From: Sporolactobacillus vineae DSM 21990 = SL153
GTDB lineage: Bacteria > Bacillota > Bacilli > Bacillales > Sporolactobacillaceae
Assembly (NCBI RefSeq): GCF_000377985.1
Contig: NZ_KB899045.1
Location: 1-64,000 of the forward strand
Direction: 5' to 3'
Length of the DNA: 64,000 bases
Shown piece by piece: positions 28,216 to 36,499 of the stretch (the first letter of the stretch is position 1; each line of letters begins with the position of its first letter). The translations under genes and the position numbers were made by a program. The notes beneath the pieces were generated by a model that worked only from the letters and a program-made list of their open reading frames with translations, searched no databases and was not told the origin of the DNA.

Positions 28216-28277
28216 CCGGTCTGTGCTGTTTTCTCGGGCCATTACGTTCCTTTTAAAAAATATAAATTCAGAGTGAA

Positions 28278-28306
28278 CCCGGATTGCTTTTTATCCGGGC
28301 TTTTTG
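28278..28306 (+). terminator. Terminator after tkt
   Basis: Stem CCCGGAT/ATCCGGG (28278-28284 with 28293-28299) followed by CTTTTTG. Confidence 0.82.
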
Positions 28307-28375
28307 TGCCTTCCCATGCAGGAAAATGATTACAATGCGCACAGCGTTTTTCAAAACCGCGTGAAAAAGACGGTA

Positions 28376-28404
28376 TTAATTGTCTGTGTAAGCGCTATTA
28401 CAAT
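28376..28404 (+). promoter_or_regulatory. Promoter of the gut operon with a cre-like palindrome
   Basis: TTAATT (28376-28381) and TACAAT (28399-28404) are 17 bp apart. An inverted repeat TGTAA-GCGCTA-TTACA (28387-28402) fills the spacer and overlaps the -10. It is close to the CcpA site consensus, and its position fits repression by glucose. Confidence 0.6.
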
Positions 28405-28458
28405 GTAACTGTAGTCAGAGGATGACAATAACCAATGGATAAAGGAAGGCGTTTGAGG

Positions 28459-29262
28459 ATGACTGAATCCTGGCTTGGATTAGAGAAAAAAGTAATTGTC
28501 GTAACGGGCGGTGCTTCAGGGATTGGCAAACATATTGTCGCGACCCTGGCAGCAGCCGGCGCACAGGTCGTTGTCTGTGACATACATGTGAAGACCGGAG
28601 ATCAGAGTGAGAATGGCGTGTACTATGTACAGATGGACGTCACCAGCAAGGAAAGTGTTGAGAACATGGTTTCTCACGTCGCGGCAAAGTTCGGCGGAAT
28701 TGACGGACTAGTCAATGATGCCGGCATCAATCTGCCGCGCCTGCTTGTTGATTTTCGCGGTGAAAAGCCACAGTATGAACTTAGTGAAAAAGATTTTAAT
28801 CTGATGATCGGTGTCAATGTGAAAGGCGTGTTCCTGACCTCTCAGGCAGTGGTTCGTCAGTTCCTGAAGAAAGGTTCCGGCGTGATCGTCAACATTTCTT
28901 CTGAAGCCGGTATGGAAGGTTCGAACGGCCAGAGTGTTTATTCGGCAACAAAGGGCGCCGTGAACGGGTTCACACGTTCCTGGGCCAAAGAACTGGGCAG
29001 CCACCATATTCGTGTCGTCGGTGTCGCACCGGGGATTAACGAGAAAACCGGACTGACGACGGATACTTATAATGAAGCGCTGGCGTATACAAGAAACATT
29101 TCCGTCAGCGAACTCGGCACGGATTACTCGAAGGCCATCCCGCTCGGGCGCCCCGGGAAACTGGACGATATCGGTAACCTGGTCACTTACCTGCTTTCCG
29201 ATCGTGCCGCATACATCACCGGTACAACCGTCAACATCACCGGCGGAAAGTCCAGAGGCTGA
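28459..29262 (+). CDS. gutF: Sorbitol-6-phosphate 2-dehydrogenase (SDR family)
   Basis: It oxidises sorbitol 6-phosphate, the product of the glucitol PTS, to fructose 6-phosphate. A 267-aa short-chain dehydrogenase with the NAD motif VTGGASGIGKHI, the NDAGIN element, catalytic Ser in NISSEAG and YSATKGAVNGF (Tyr and Lys). I start at ATG 28459 (MTESWLGLEKK), as homologues do, with GGAAGG 9 nt upstream; an in-frame ATG at 28435 is possible. First gene of gutFRMCBA; also called srlD. Confidence 0.88.
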   Translation: MTESWLGLEKKVIVVTGGASGIGKHIVATLAAAGAQVVVCDIHVKTGDQSENGVYYVQMDVTSKESVENMVSHVAAKFGGIDGLVNDAGINLPRLLVDFRGEKPQYELSEKDFNLMIGVNVKGVFLTSQAVVRQFLKKGSGVIVNISSEAGMEGSNGQSVYSATKGAVNGFTRSWAKELGSHHIRVVGVAPGINEKTGLTTDTYNEALAYTRNISVSELGTDYSKAIPLGRPGKLDDIGNLVTYLLSDRAAYITGTTVNITGGKSRG

Positions 29263-29308
29263 CTGACGCCGACCCGACCGTTTATAACAAAAGACGCGGA
29301 GGGATTAA

Positions 29309-31219
29309 ATGGTCAAACTGGCACAGAAAGACCGTCTTTCAGCAATACTGAAGGAAAGCCGGTCGATGAACGAAATCAATTTGAAGCAGCTGGCCGGAAA
29401 ACTGTCTGTTTCAACGCGAACGATCCGCAACGACATTCATGATCTCAACCGGGCGCTGAGCGGCATTGCCCAGTTTCAGCTGGTCCGCGGAAGTTACTGG
29501 CTTCATCTTGATGATGAGGCGCGTTACAGAAAGTTTCTTGCCGACCATGAACTGACTACTGAATCAGAGGATTCGTTAAAAAAACGTGATCAGGATCTTG
29601 CGCTTAAACTGCTGCGGGCAACAACAGCCCTGAAAATTGATGAACTGGCAGAATCGCTGAATATCGGCAGAACGACATTGATTGAGGATCTGAAACGACT
29701 CAGGGTGACTTTTGACAGCTTTGATCTTGAAATCAAGGGAAAGCCGAACGAAGGCATCCGTCTGTCCGGGAGCGAGTGGAAGAAGCGCATCTACATTTTG
29801 CAGAACAAGATTGATGTGCCGGAAGAATGGGGAAATGGCCTGGAAGGCTTGATCCGGACATTCTCCGAACGGTTCTTCCTGGAACAGCAGACCGAGACCG
29901 AGTGGAAACGTTACATTAAAGTCATGCTCCGGCGCATTCGCGACGGGCATCCCCTGTCCTGGGACGGCATTCCGGATTTTCTGACCGCAGCTCAGGATTC
30001 GCCCGAATTCCGGCAGGTCGGTGTCTTCTCCGATCAGCTCGAAAGTGCAACCGGTGAAAATTTTTCCGTGCTGGAACGCCTGTTCATCACGGTGCCGATT
30101 CTGGGCAGACGGTCGCCGGTCAATGTGCTGGATTTGACGAGCGTCCCGGTTTCGAAAAGCATAAAAAAAATGATTCGTGATATACAGAAGCAAGTTCAAA
30201 AAGAACTGAATATCTCCTTCTCCCTGGACAAAGTGGCGAAAGAGCTCAGCTATCATCTGATGTTCATGATGAACCGGCTGGTATTCGGCGTGAAGCTGCA
30301 TAATTCACTGATTACGGAAGTCAAAAAGAAATATCCGCTCGCATATGAGATGGCAGAGATTGCTTATGATGTGATCTACCGTGACTATCATATTAAGGTG
30401 ACGGACGCCGAACTTGGCTATCTGGCCTATTATTTCGGCATTATGCTGGACGAGCAGAGCAATCCGCTCATGGGTCTGCGGACCGTCGGCATTGTCTGCG
30501 ATACCGGGCACAGTGCCGCACGTATTATTGAAGTGCAGCTTAGCAAGATTCTGACCGGTAAGGTTGAAAAAAAGCTTTTTTCATCCAATGCGGTGCAGGC
30601 CGGCGAGTTGAATCAGCTGGATCTGATCTTCTCAACGGTGCCGCTTGATTCGGCTGTACGCACGCCGGTCATTCATATCACGGACATTTTCGATGAACGG
30701 CTGCTGATGAAGAAGATCAATCAGCTTTTCGAACTGAAGCAGCTGGACGTAGCGCCGGATGAAGAACACTTTTCAATTCTGGGCAATCTGCTGGCAGAGG
30801 ATCAGTTTTTCATCCTTGATGAACAGAAGTCTTATCAGGAAAATGTCGGGATGATGATCGCCGACCTGACCCGGAAGCAATATGTGGATGCAGGCTTTGC
30901 CCGGAGGATTGCTGACCGTGAGAAGAAGAGTCAGATGATTTTCAATCATGAAATTGCTTTTCCGCATGCGGTGAACAAAACGTCGCATGGGATCGTCCTG
31001 GCGCTGGGAATTTTTCATCAGCCGATCCGCGTCGGCCGGAAAGATGTTCGTCTGGTCTTTCTTCTCGGTGTTCCGGAAGAAAACAGCGATGAGAAGCTGC
31101 TGATTGACGTGTATGATGAAATGATTGTCTTATCCGGTCATCCGGAGTGGATCAATCAAATTTCCCGGGTAACCAGTTATCCGGAACTGAAGCGATTCTT
31201 CCGGACGGAATTCAAATAA
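29309..31219 (+). CDS. gutR: PRD-containing transcriptional regulator of the gut operon
   Basis: A 636-aa PTS-controlled regulator. The order is an N-terminal helix-turn-helix (KLSVSTRTIRNDIHDLNRAL, about 28-50), a second HTH (LNIGRTTLIEDLKRL), two PRD regions (about 190-400), an EIIB-like domain with VGIVCDTGHSAARI (Cys near residue 396), and an EIIA-2-like domain with the phosphorylatable His in FNHEIAFPHAV. It would be set by phosphorylation from the PTS and sorbitol uptake, probably as an activator. GGAGGGATTAA precedes the ATG. Gene order F-R-M-C-B-A matches the sorbitol operon of Lactobacillus casei. Confidence 0.88.
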   Translation: MVKLAQKDRLSAILKESRSMNEINLKQLAGKLSVSTRTIRNDIHDLNRALSGIAQFQLVRGSYWLHLDDEARYRKFLADHELTTESEDSLKKRDQDLALKLLRATTALKIDELAESLNIGRTTLIEDLKRLRVTFDSFDLEIKGKPNEGIRLSGSEWKKRIYILQNKIDVPEEWGNGLEGLIRTFSERFFLEQQTETEWKRYIKVMLRRIRDGHPLSWDGIPDFLTAAQDSPEFRQVGVFSDQLESATGENFSVLERLFITVPILGRRSPVNVLDLTSVPVSKSIKKMIRDIQKQVQKELNISFSLDKVAKELSYHLMFMMNRLVFGVKLHNSLITEVKKKYPLAYEMAEIAYDVIYRDYHIKVTDAELGYLAYYFGIMLDEQSNPLMGLRTVGIVCDTGHSAARIIEVQLSKILTGKVEKKLFSSNAVQAGELNQLDLIFSTVPLDSAVRTPVIHITDIFDERLLMKKINQLFELKQLDVAPDEEHFSILGNLLAEDQFFILDEQKSYQENVGMMIADLTRKQYVDAGFARRIADREKKSQMIFNHEIAFPHAVNKTSHGIVLALGIFHQPIRVGRKDVRLVFLLGVPEENSDEKLLIDVYDEMIVLSGHPEWINQISRVTSYPELKRFFRTEFK

Positions 31220-31249
31220 ACCGCAGGATTGAAAAGAGGTGGGGTCGTC

Positions 31250-31723
31250 ATGCTGTTCTTCACACTGATGCTGTTTATCGGCGGTGCGTTTCTGTTGCAG
31301 ATTTTTCTTGGTTATTTTCAGATGAGGCATATGTCCCGCGTCTTCATCGTTATGAGACGCCAGGGGCGTGTGGCGATCGGCCGGAAGCGCGGAAATTTAC
31401 GCGCCGGAACGATTGTGTTTCTGGCCATCGATAAGAATGGGAAGATTCTTGATGCGCGAAAGATGCAGGGCGTGACGATTCTTGCCCGCTTTCGTGAACT
31501 GAAACCGCTGATCGGCGAACAGATCCAGTCTATTGATGAGAAAAAAGTAAGCGTATACAACAAATTGCTTCGTCAGGCAATTGCGGATGCCGTCACTAAT
31601 TACCGAATTGTTGCCGAGGGTGGAACGATTGAGGAAAATCGCAGCACACCGCTCAGCACAACCCTGATCGGGATTAAATCCGTATTTACAGGAAAATTTC
31701 ATTCAAAAAGACAAAAGGGGTGA
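31250..31723 (+). CDS. gutM: Glucitol operon activator-like protein GutM
   Basis: A 157-aa protein with one N-terminal membrane segment (MLFFTLMLFIGGAFLLQIFL) and a basic cytoplasmic part (RRQGRVAIGRKRGNLRAG). GutM homologues sit in almost all glucitol operons and assist activation. The start was placed at ATG 31250, 6 nt after GAGGTGGGG. gutC follows after 6 nt. Confidence 0.85.
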   Translation: MLFFTLMLFIGGAFLLQIFLGYFQMRHMSRVFIVMRRQGRVAIGRKRGNLRAGTIVFLAIDKNGKILDARKMQGVTILARFRELKPLIGEQIQSIDEKKVSVYNKLLRQAIADAVTNYRIVAEGGTIEENRSTPLSTTLIGIKSVFTGKFHSKRQKG

Positions 31724-31729
31724 ACAGAA

Positions 31730-32281
31730 TTGGATATACTTGTCTTTCTGGCCAAAGGCTTCATCGGATTATTCCAGTACGGTGCAAAAACCTTTATCTC
31801 CTGGATGAGCGGCATCGTACCCGTTGTTTTGATGTTACTTGTCGCCATGAACTCATTGATTCGCCTGATCGGACAGGACCGGATAAACAAACTTGCCGCG
31901 AAATCATCTAAGAATCCGCTGCTTCGTTACATGGTGCTCCCGTTTCTCGGGGCCTTCATGCTGGCGAATCCGATGGCACTGTCGCTCGGACGGTTCCTGC
32001 CTGAGCGATATAAACCGAGTTATTATGCATCGGCCGCGTACTTTTGCCATACGAGCAACGGTATTTTCCCGCATATCAATGCCGGGGAGCTGTTCATCTG
32101 GCTGGGCATTGCCCAGGGCGTTCAGAAACTCGGCCTTGATACGACGCCCCTTGCTTTAAGGTATCTGCTGGTCGGGCTGGTTGCCAACTTCTTCTGCGGC
32201 TGGATCACCGACTTCACTACACCATGGGTCGAGAAGCAGCAGAATGTCAAACTGAGTAAAGAAATAGAGATTAAATCATAA
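31730..32281 (+). CDS. gutC: PTS glucitol/sorbitol EIIC component
   Basis: A 183-aa membrane protein, one of the two membrane parts of the glucitol permease (srlA type). Motifs include LMLLVAMNSLIRLIGQDR, LGAFMLANPMALSLGRFLPERYKPSYYASAAYFCHTSNGIFPHINAGELF, typical of the family. It starts with TTG at 31730 after AGGGGTGA. Confidence 0.9.
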   Translation: MDILVFLAKGFIGLFQYGAKTFISWMSGIVPVVLMLLVAMNSLIRLIGQDRINKLAAKSSKNPLLRYMVLPFLGAFMLANPMALSLGRFLPERYKPSYYASAAYFCHTSNGIFPHINAGELFIWLGIAQGVQKLGLDTTPLALRYLLVGLVANFFCGWITDFTTPWVEKQQNVKLSKEIEIKS

Positions 32282-32301
32282 ACCGGGGCAGGTGAATTAA
32301 A

Positions 32302-33318
32302 ATGACAGAATATAAATCAGCAAAAGTAGTCAGAGGACATGGTGGTTTCGGCGGCCCGTTGATCATCACGCCGCGTGAAGGCAAAGATAAAATCGTCTAT
32401 ATTGTCGGCGGCGGCAACCGTCCGGCAATCGTGGATAAACTCGTCGAACTGACCGGAGGGGTTCCGGTCAATGGATTCAAAACCAGTGTTCCCGATGAAA
32501 AAATAGCAGCAATCATCATTGACTGCGGCGGGACACTGCGCTGCGGCATCTATCCGAAAAAAGGAATTCCGACGATCAATGTGATGCCGACCGGAAAGAG
32601 CGGCCCGCTGGCTCAATATATCACGGAAAAGATCTATGTATCGAATGTTACAGTTGATCAGATTTCCGCTGCTGCCGGTCCGGCTTCGAATGAATCCGAA
32701 CAGGATGCAGGTGCCGGAGCACAGCAGCGGCAGTTCAAATACAGTACAGACAAAACGATTTCGAAAACGAAAGCAGCCAGTGATCAGCAGAGCGTGCTGA
32801 CCCGGATCGGGCTGGGTGCCGGGAAAGTCATCGATACCTTTTATCAGGCCGGCCGTGATTCGATCCAGACGATGTTAACGACGATCCTGCCGTTCATGGC
32901 CTTTGTGGCGATGCTGATCGGCGTCATTCAGGGGTCCGGAATCGGCACGCTGTTCGCAAAAATCATGACCCCGCTTGCCGGCAATATCTGGGGGCTGCTG
33001 CTGATCGGGTTTGTCTGCTCACTGCCGTTCCTGTCGCCGCTGCTCGGACCTGGCGGCGTTATCGCCCAGATTATCGGGACACTGATCGGCGTTCAGATTG
33101 CTCAGGGGAATGTACCACCGCAGCTGGCCCTTCCGGCGCTGTTTGCCATCAATACACAGAACGCCTGTGACTTTGTTCCTGTCGGTCTCGGCCTTGCCGA
33201 AGCCAAACCGGAAACTGTTGAAGTCGGTGTTCCATCGGTTCTCTATTCCCGCTTCCTGACCGGTGTTCCGCGTGTTGCTCTTGCCTGGCTGTGCAGCTTC
33301 GGACTTTATGTGAAATAA
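32302..33318 (+). CDS. gutB: PTS glucitol/sorbitol EIIBC component
   Basis: A 338-aa protein with an N-terminal EIIB domain (about 1-115) carrying the phosphorylated Cys in [18 protein letters not shown], a linker, and a C-terminal EIIC part (about 195-338) with four membrane segments including [20 protein letters not shown] and [21 protein letters not shown]. Corresponds to srlE. RBS GGGGCAGGTG precedes the ATG. Confidence 0.92.
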   Translation: MTEYKSAKVVRGHGGFGGPLIITPREGKDKIVYIVGGGNRPAIVDKLVELTGGVPVNGFKTSVPDEKIAAIIIDCGGTLRCGIYPKKGIPTINVMPTGKSGPLAQYITEKIYVSNVTVDQISAAAGPASNESEQDAGAGAQQRQFKYSTDKTISKTKAASDQQSVLTRIGLGAGKVIDTFYQAGRDSIQTMLTTILPFMAFVAMLIGVIQGSGIGTLFAKIMTPLAGNIWGLLLIGFVCSLPFLSPLLGPGGVIAQIIGTLIGVQIAQGNVPPQLALPALFAINTQNACDFVPVGLGLAEAKPETVEVGVPSVLYSRFLTGVPRVALAWLCSFGLYVK

Positions 33319-33352
33319 AAAGATTAACAGATACGATTCTGAAGGAGGGCAG

Positions 33353-33394
33353 ATGGTATCCGTACTTAAATCAGCGGACACCGAAATAAGATGA
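33353..33394 (+). CDS. Possible 13-codon coupled mini-ORF before gutA
   Basis: ATG at 33353 follows AAGGAGGG by 3 nt, the best RBS in the region. The frame encodes MVSVLKSADTEIR and its TGA overlaps the gutA start in ATGA (33391-33394). gutA has no other clear RBS, so translation of the mini-ORF may feed ribosomes to gutA. No homology is expected at this length. Confidence 0.4.
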   Translation: MVSVLKSADTEIR

Positions 33395-33789
33395 AAACCA
33401 TTTATGAAAATCATGTAAAAAGTATCGGGAGTATGGCTCATGATTTTTTACAGGAGAAAATGCTGATTTTGTTCGGTGATGAAGCACCGGCAGGACTGAA
33501 AGACTACTGCTACGCGGTAGATCTGAATCCGATCGACGGAAAGATCACCACCGATGATCAGGTCGTATTCAATGACCAGGTCTATCGGATCACTGCCGTG
33601 GGTAACCTTGTTCAGAAGAATCTGGTTAACCTGGGCCATATCACGATGAAATTCGACGGCAGTACCAAGGCCGATCTGGCAGGTACACTCTATCTCGAAG
33701 ATAAAGAAGTTCCCAACATTCAGGTGGGTACGAAGATCTGCATACAGGGATCTGAATCCGACAAGAAAGAAGACGGTGTTTCCGCCTGA
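33391..33789 (+). CDS. gutA: PTS glucitol/sorbitol EIIA component
   Basis: A 132-aa EIIA-Gut protein that passes phosphate from HPr to EIIB. The family start MKTIYENHVKSIG and the His-containing stretch NLVQKNLVNLGHITMKFDG are visible. Corresponds to srlB. The start codon lies inside the stop of an upstream mini-ORF with a strong RBS. Last gene of the operon. Confidence 0.9.
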   Translation: MKTIYENHVKSIGSMAHDFLQEKMLILFGDEAPAGLKDYCYAVDLNPIDGKITTDDQVVFNDQVYRITAVGNLVQKNLVNLGHITMKFDGSTKADLAGTLYLEDKEVPNIQVGTKICIQGSESDKKEDGVSA

Positions 33790-33811
33790 AACCGGATGAA
33801 TTACAGAGACA

Positions 33812-33840
33812 GGGGGGTCCATAATGGGCTCCTCTTTTTT
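33812..33840 (+). terminator. Terminator of the gut operon
   Basis: GGGGGGTCC (33812-33820) pairs with GGGCTCCTC (33826-33834), counting G-U pairs, and is followed by six T residues. Confidence 0.7.
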
Positions 33841-33913
33841 GCCGGTCACATAAACCGGGTACCGGTGTCATACCCTCCGGAAAGGGAAACTGTTTTCAGG
33901 GAGAGTGGCAAAA

Positions 33914-34291
33914 ATGGATCTGATTCAGCCGACAGAAACAATCGAACTCATTCATGAGAACGGAAACTGGCAGCTTGGACGGGGAAAGGGGTTCTCGCCG
34001 GTTCAGTTGGTTGCGGCCTCGGCGGCTGCCTGCAGTGCCTATGTATTTGAAGAATTACTGGATCAGCGGCAGATTTCCTACCGATTGGTCCAGGTATCGG
34101 TGGATTACACAGAGAACCCGTACCCGCCGAATCCGATTGCGCAGATTGATGTCCGGCTGCTGCTTGAGGCGGCGCGGCCGGTGCAGGAAGCGGTGAAGCA
34201 GATTTTTTTAGAGATTCCCGGCCATTGTCCAGTGATTCAGTCATTGAATCCGAATATCCGGAGCAATGAATCGGTGTATTTTACCTCCTAA
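33914..34291 (+). CDS. OsmC family protein
   Basis: A 125-aa protein with the OsmC-fold helix FSPVQLVAASAAACSAYVFEELL and the second cysteine in PGHCPVIQSLNP, the pair used by OsmC/Ohr thiol peroxidases. The role is probably peroxide or redox defence, without firm subgroup. ATG 33914 lies 9 nt after GGGAGA; a GTG three codons earlier abuts the RBS and is less likely. Nothing links it to the sorbitol operon, whose terminator precedes it. Confidence 0.78.
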   Translation: MDLIQPTETIELIHENGNWQLGRGKGFSPVQLVAASAAACSAYVFEELLDQRQISYRLVQVSVDYTENPYPPNPIAQIDVRLLLEAARPVQEAVKQIFLEIPGHCPVIQSLNPNIRSNESVYFTS

Positions 34292-34360
34292 AAAGGCATG
34301 AAAGCAAAAAACGACCTATAATTAAGTCGTGAGGGCCTTTTGAGAAAGATGCAAAGGCAT

Positions 34361-34470
34361 GATTCGCGCAATTTTTGAGAAATACGCGCAGTTATCTTGG
34401 AATGCGCGCAATTTTTGAGAAATACGCGCATTTTTTCCGATTTGCGCGCGATTTCCAGCAAATGCGCGCA
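34361..34470. repeat. Intergenic tandem array 2, GCGCGC core with 20-bp spacing
   Basis: Six 20-bp units start at exactly 34361, 34381, 34401, 34421, 34441 and 34461. Each opens with a 10-bp core such as AATGCGCGCA or AATACGCGCA and continues with a 10-bp spacer such as ATTTTTGAGA. Units 1-2 and 3-4 nearly repeat each other, so there is also a 40-bp period, as in array 1. It fills most of the gap between the osmC-like gene and the GH42 gene. Confidence 0.92.
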
Positions 34471-34491
34471 TTACCAGGGGGGAGCGGAACG

Positions 34492-36486
34492 GTGAAGGCG
34501 CAGACGGAATTTTATTATGGCGGCGACTATAATCCGGAGCAGTGGGATGAATCGGTATGGGCAGACGACATGCGGCTGATGAAAAAGGCGGGTGTCAATT
34601 TCGTCAGCATTAACATATTCAGCTGGGCGCTGCTGCAGCCTGATGAAGCAACCTACGATTTCCACACGCTCGACCGGATCATGGACATGCTGGCGGCAAA
34701 CGGGATCCACGCCGATTTGGCTACGGCGACCGCCGCGCCGCCGGCCTGGATCGCGCGGGACTACCCGCAGTCGCTGCCGGTGGACATCAACGGTGTGCGC
34801 CTGCTGCCCGGATCCCGGCAGCACTACTGTCCGAACAGTCCGGATTACAAGCGGCTGGCTGCCGCGCTGGTTGAGCGACTGTCCACGCGCTACAGCAGCC
34901 ATCCGGCACTGACGATGTGGCACGTGAATAATGAATACGGCTGTCATGTCAGCGCCTGTTACTGCGACACGTGTAAACTTGAATTCCGGCACTGGCTGCA
35001 GCTGAAGTACCAGACGATCGACCGGCTGAACCGCAGCTGGTCAACTGATTTCTGGAGCCAGCACTATTATCACTGGAACGAGATCAACCTGCCCGGGAAG
35101 ATGCCGACGCATCACAATCCGAATCAGCAGGCAGACTACATGCGGTTCATGAATGCATCGATCCTGAATCTTTTTAAAATGGAACGGGCCATCCTCAGAA
35201 AAAATGCGCCGGGCATTCCGGTGACGACGAACCTGATGGGTCTGCACAAGCCGATCAACGGGTTCATGTGGGCAAAATATATGGATCAGGTCTCCTGGGA
35301 CGCCTATCCGGATCCCTTCTGGAACGTTCCCTATGACTATTTTATGGCACACGATCTGACGCGCGGCCTGAAAAAGAAGCCGTTTCTGTTAATGGAACAG
35401 GCGCCCGGCGCGGTCAACTGGCGCGGCGTAAACGGGGTGAAGACGCCGGGCCGGATGCGGCTGTGGAGCTATGAAGCGGTCGCTCACGGCGCGGATGGCG
35501 TGATGTTTTTCCAGTGGCGCGCATCACGTGGCGGCGCGGAAAAGTTCCACAGCGGTATGGTGCCCCACTCCGGCGATGAGAACAGCCGCAGTTTCCGGGA
35601 AGTCGCGGCGCTGGGGCAGGAATTGAAGAAATGCCGTGAACTGGTCGGTGCCGCCAATCCGGCCCAGCTGGCGATCGTCTTTGACTGGGAGAATTGGTGG
35701 GCCCTCGAAATGGATTCGAAGCCTTCCAGTCTGGTGCGTTACACAAAACAGCTGGGCAGTTACTATCGGGCACTGCGCGAACTGAATATCGCCGTCGATT
35801 TTGTCCATCCCGATGAGGACTTGTCCGCCTACAAGGCCGTATTTGCGCCGGCAAGCTATCAGGTCTCGGCGGATTTCGCTGAAAAAGTGAAAACATATGT
35901 CCGGAACGGCGGTGTTTTTCTGACCCATTTCTTCAGCGGGATTGTCGACAGTAATGACCGGGTTTACCCCGGCGGTTATCCCGGAGCCTACCGGGATGTG
36001 CTCGGTATTTCTATCGAAGAGTTTGCACCGATGCCGAAAAATCAGGTGCATCAGATCCATACGCCGGAAGGGGACGCGGAGATCCGGATCTGGGAAGAGT
36101 GTATCCATCTGAAAGGTGCGGAAGCTCTGGCCACTTTCAAAAACGGCTACCTCGCCGGGCATCCGGCGGTGACGCGCCATACATACGGACAGGGCGCTGC
36201 TTATTATGTCGGCACGCAGCCGGACAACGCGTATTTGCGGAAACTCTTCGGCGATGTGCTGGAGGAAGCGGGGGTTCAGGCGCCGCTGACTGTGCCGGAG
36301 GGTGTCGAAGTCGCGCTCAGGCAGAATCACGGGTATGATTATTACTTTGTGCTGAACCATACCGGCCGGCAGAAAATGTTTGTCGTTTCCGGCAGCTATG
36401 AGGATCTACTGAACGGCAAGCCTGAAGCCGGAATGATCACCCTTCCGGCCCGCGGCGTAAAAATTTTAAAGAAACAGCAACAATGA
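34492..36486 (+). CDS. GH42 beta-galactosidase
   Basis: A 664-aa family 42 glycosidase, cytoplasmic (no signal peptide). The family start FYYGGDYNPEQW, the acid/base Glu in WHVNNEYG (Glu148) and the nucleophile in LLMEQAPGAVNW (Glu302) are present, followed by the trimerisation and C-terminal domains. A cluster CHVSACYCDTC is the usual zinc site. The longest ORF opens at 34375, but its first 39 residues are translated repeat array; I use GTG 34492, after GGGGGGAG. It is followed 13 bp later by a GH130 gene, suggesting joint use of a galactoside or mannoside. Confidence 0.92.
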   Translation: MKAQTEFYYGGDYNPEQWDESVWADDMRLMKKAGVNFVSINIFSWALLQPDEATYDFHTLDRIMDMLAANGIHADLATATAAPPAWIARDYPQSLPVDINGVRLLPGSRQHYCPNSPDYKRLAAALVERLSTRYSSHPALTMWHVNNEYGCHVSACYCDTCKLEFRHWLQLKYQTIDRLNRSWSTDFWSQHYYHWNEINLPGKMPTHHNPNQQADYMRFMNASILNLFKMERAILRKNAPGIPVTTNLMGLHKPINGFMWAKYMDQVSWDAYPDPFWNVPYDYFMAHDLTRGLKKKPFLLMEQAPGAVNWRGVNGVKTPGRMRLWSYEAVAHGADGVMFFQWRASRGGAEKFHSGMVPHSGDENSRSFREVAALGQELKKCRELVGAANPAQLAIVFDWENWWALEMDSKPSSLVRYTKQLGSYYRALRELNIAVDFVHPDEDLSAYKAVFAPASYQVSADFAEKVKTYVRNGGVFLTHFFSGIVDSNDRVYPGGYPGAYRDVLGISIEEFAPMPKNQVHQIHTPEGDAEIRIWEECIHLKGAEALATFKNGYLAGHPAVTRHTYGQGAAYYVGTQPDNAYLRKLFGDVLEEAGVQAPLTVPEGVEVALRQNHGYDYYFVLNHTGRQKMFVVSGSYEDLLNGKPEAGMITLPARGVKILKKQQQ

Positions 36487-36499
36487 AGAGGCGTGACTG

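Noticed and set aside
34361-34470. CRISPR or rho-independent terminator at array 2
   Set aside because: Units are 20 bp without unique spacers, and there is no stem followed by a T-run.
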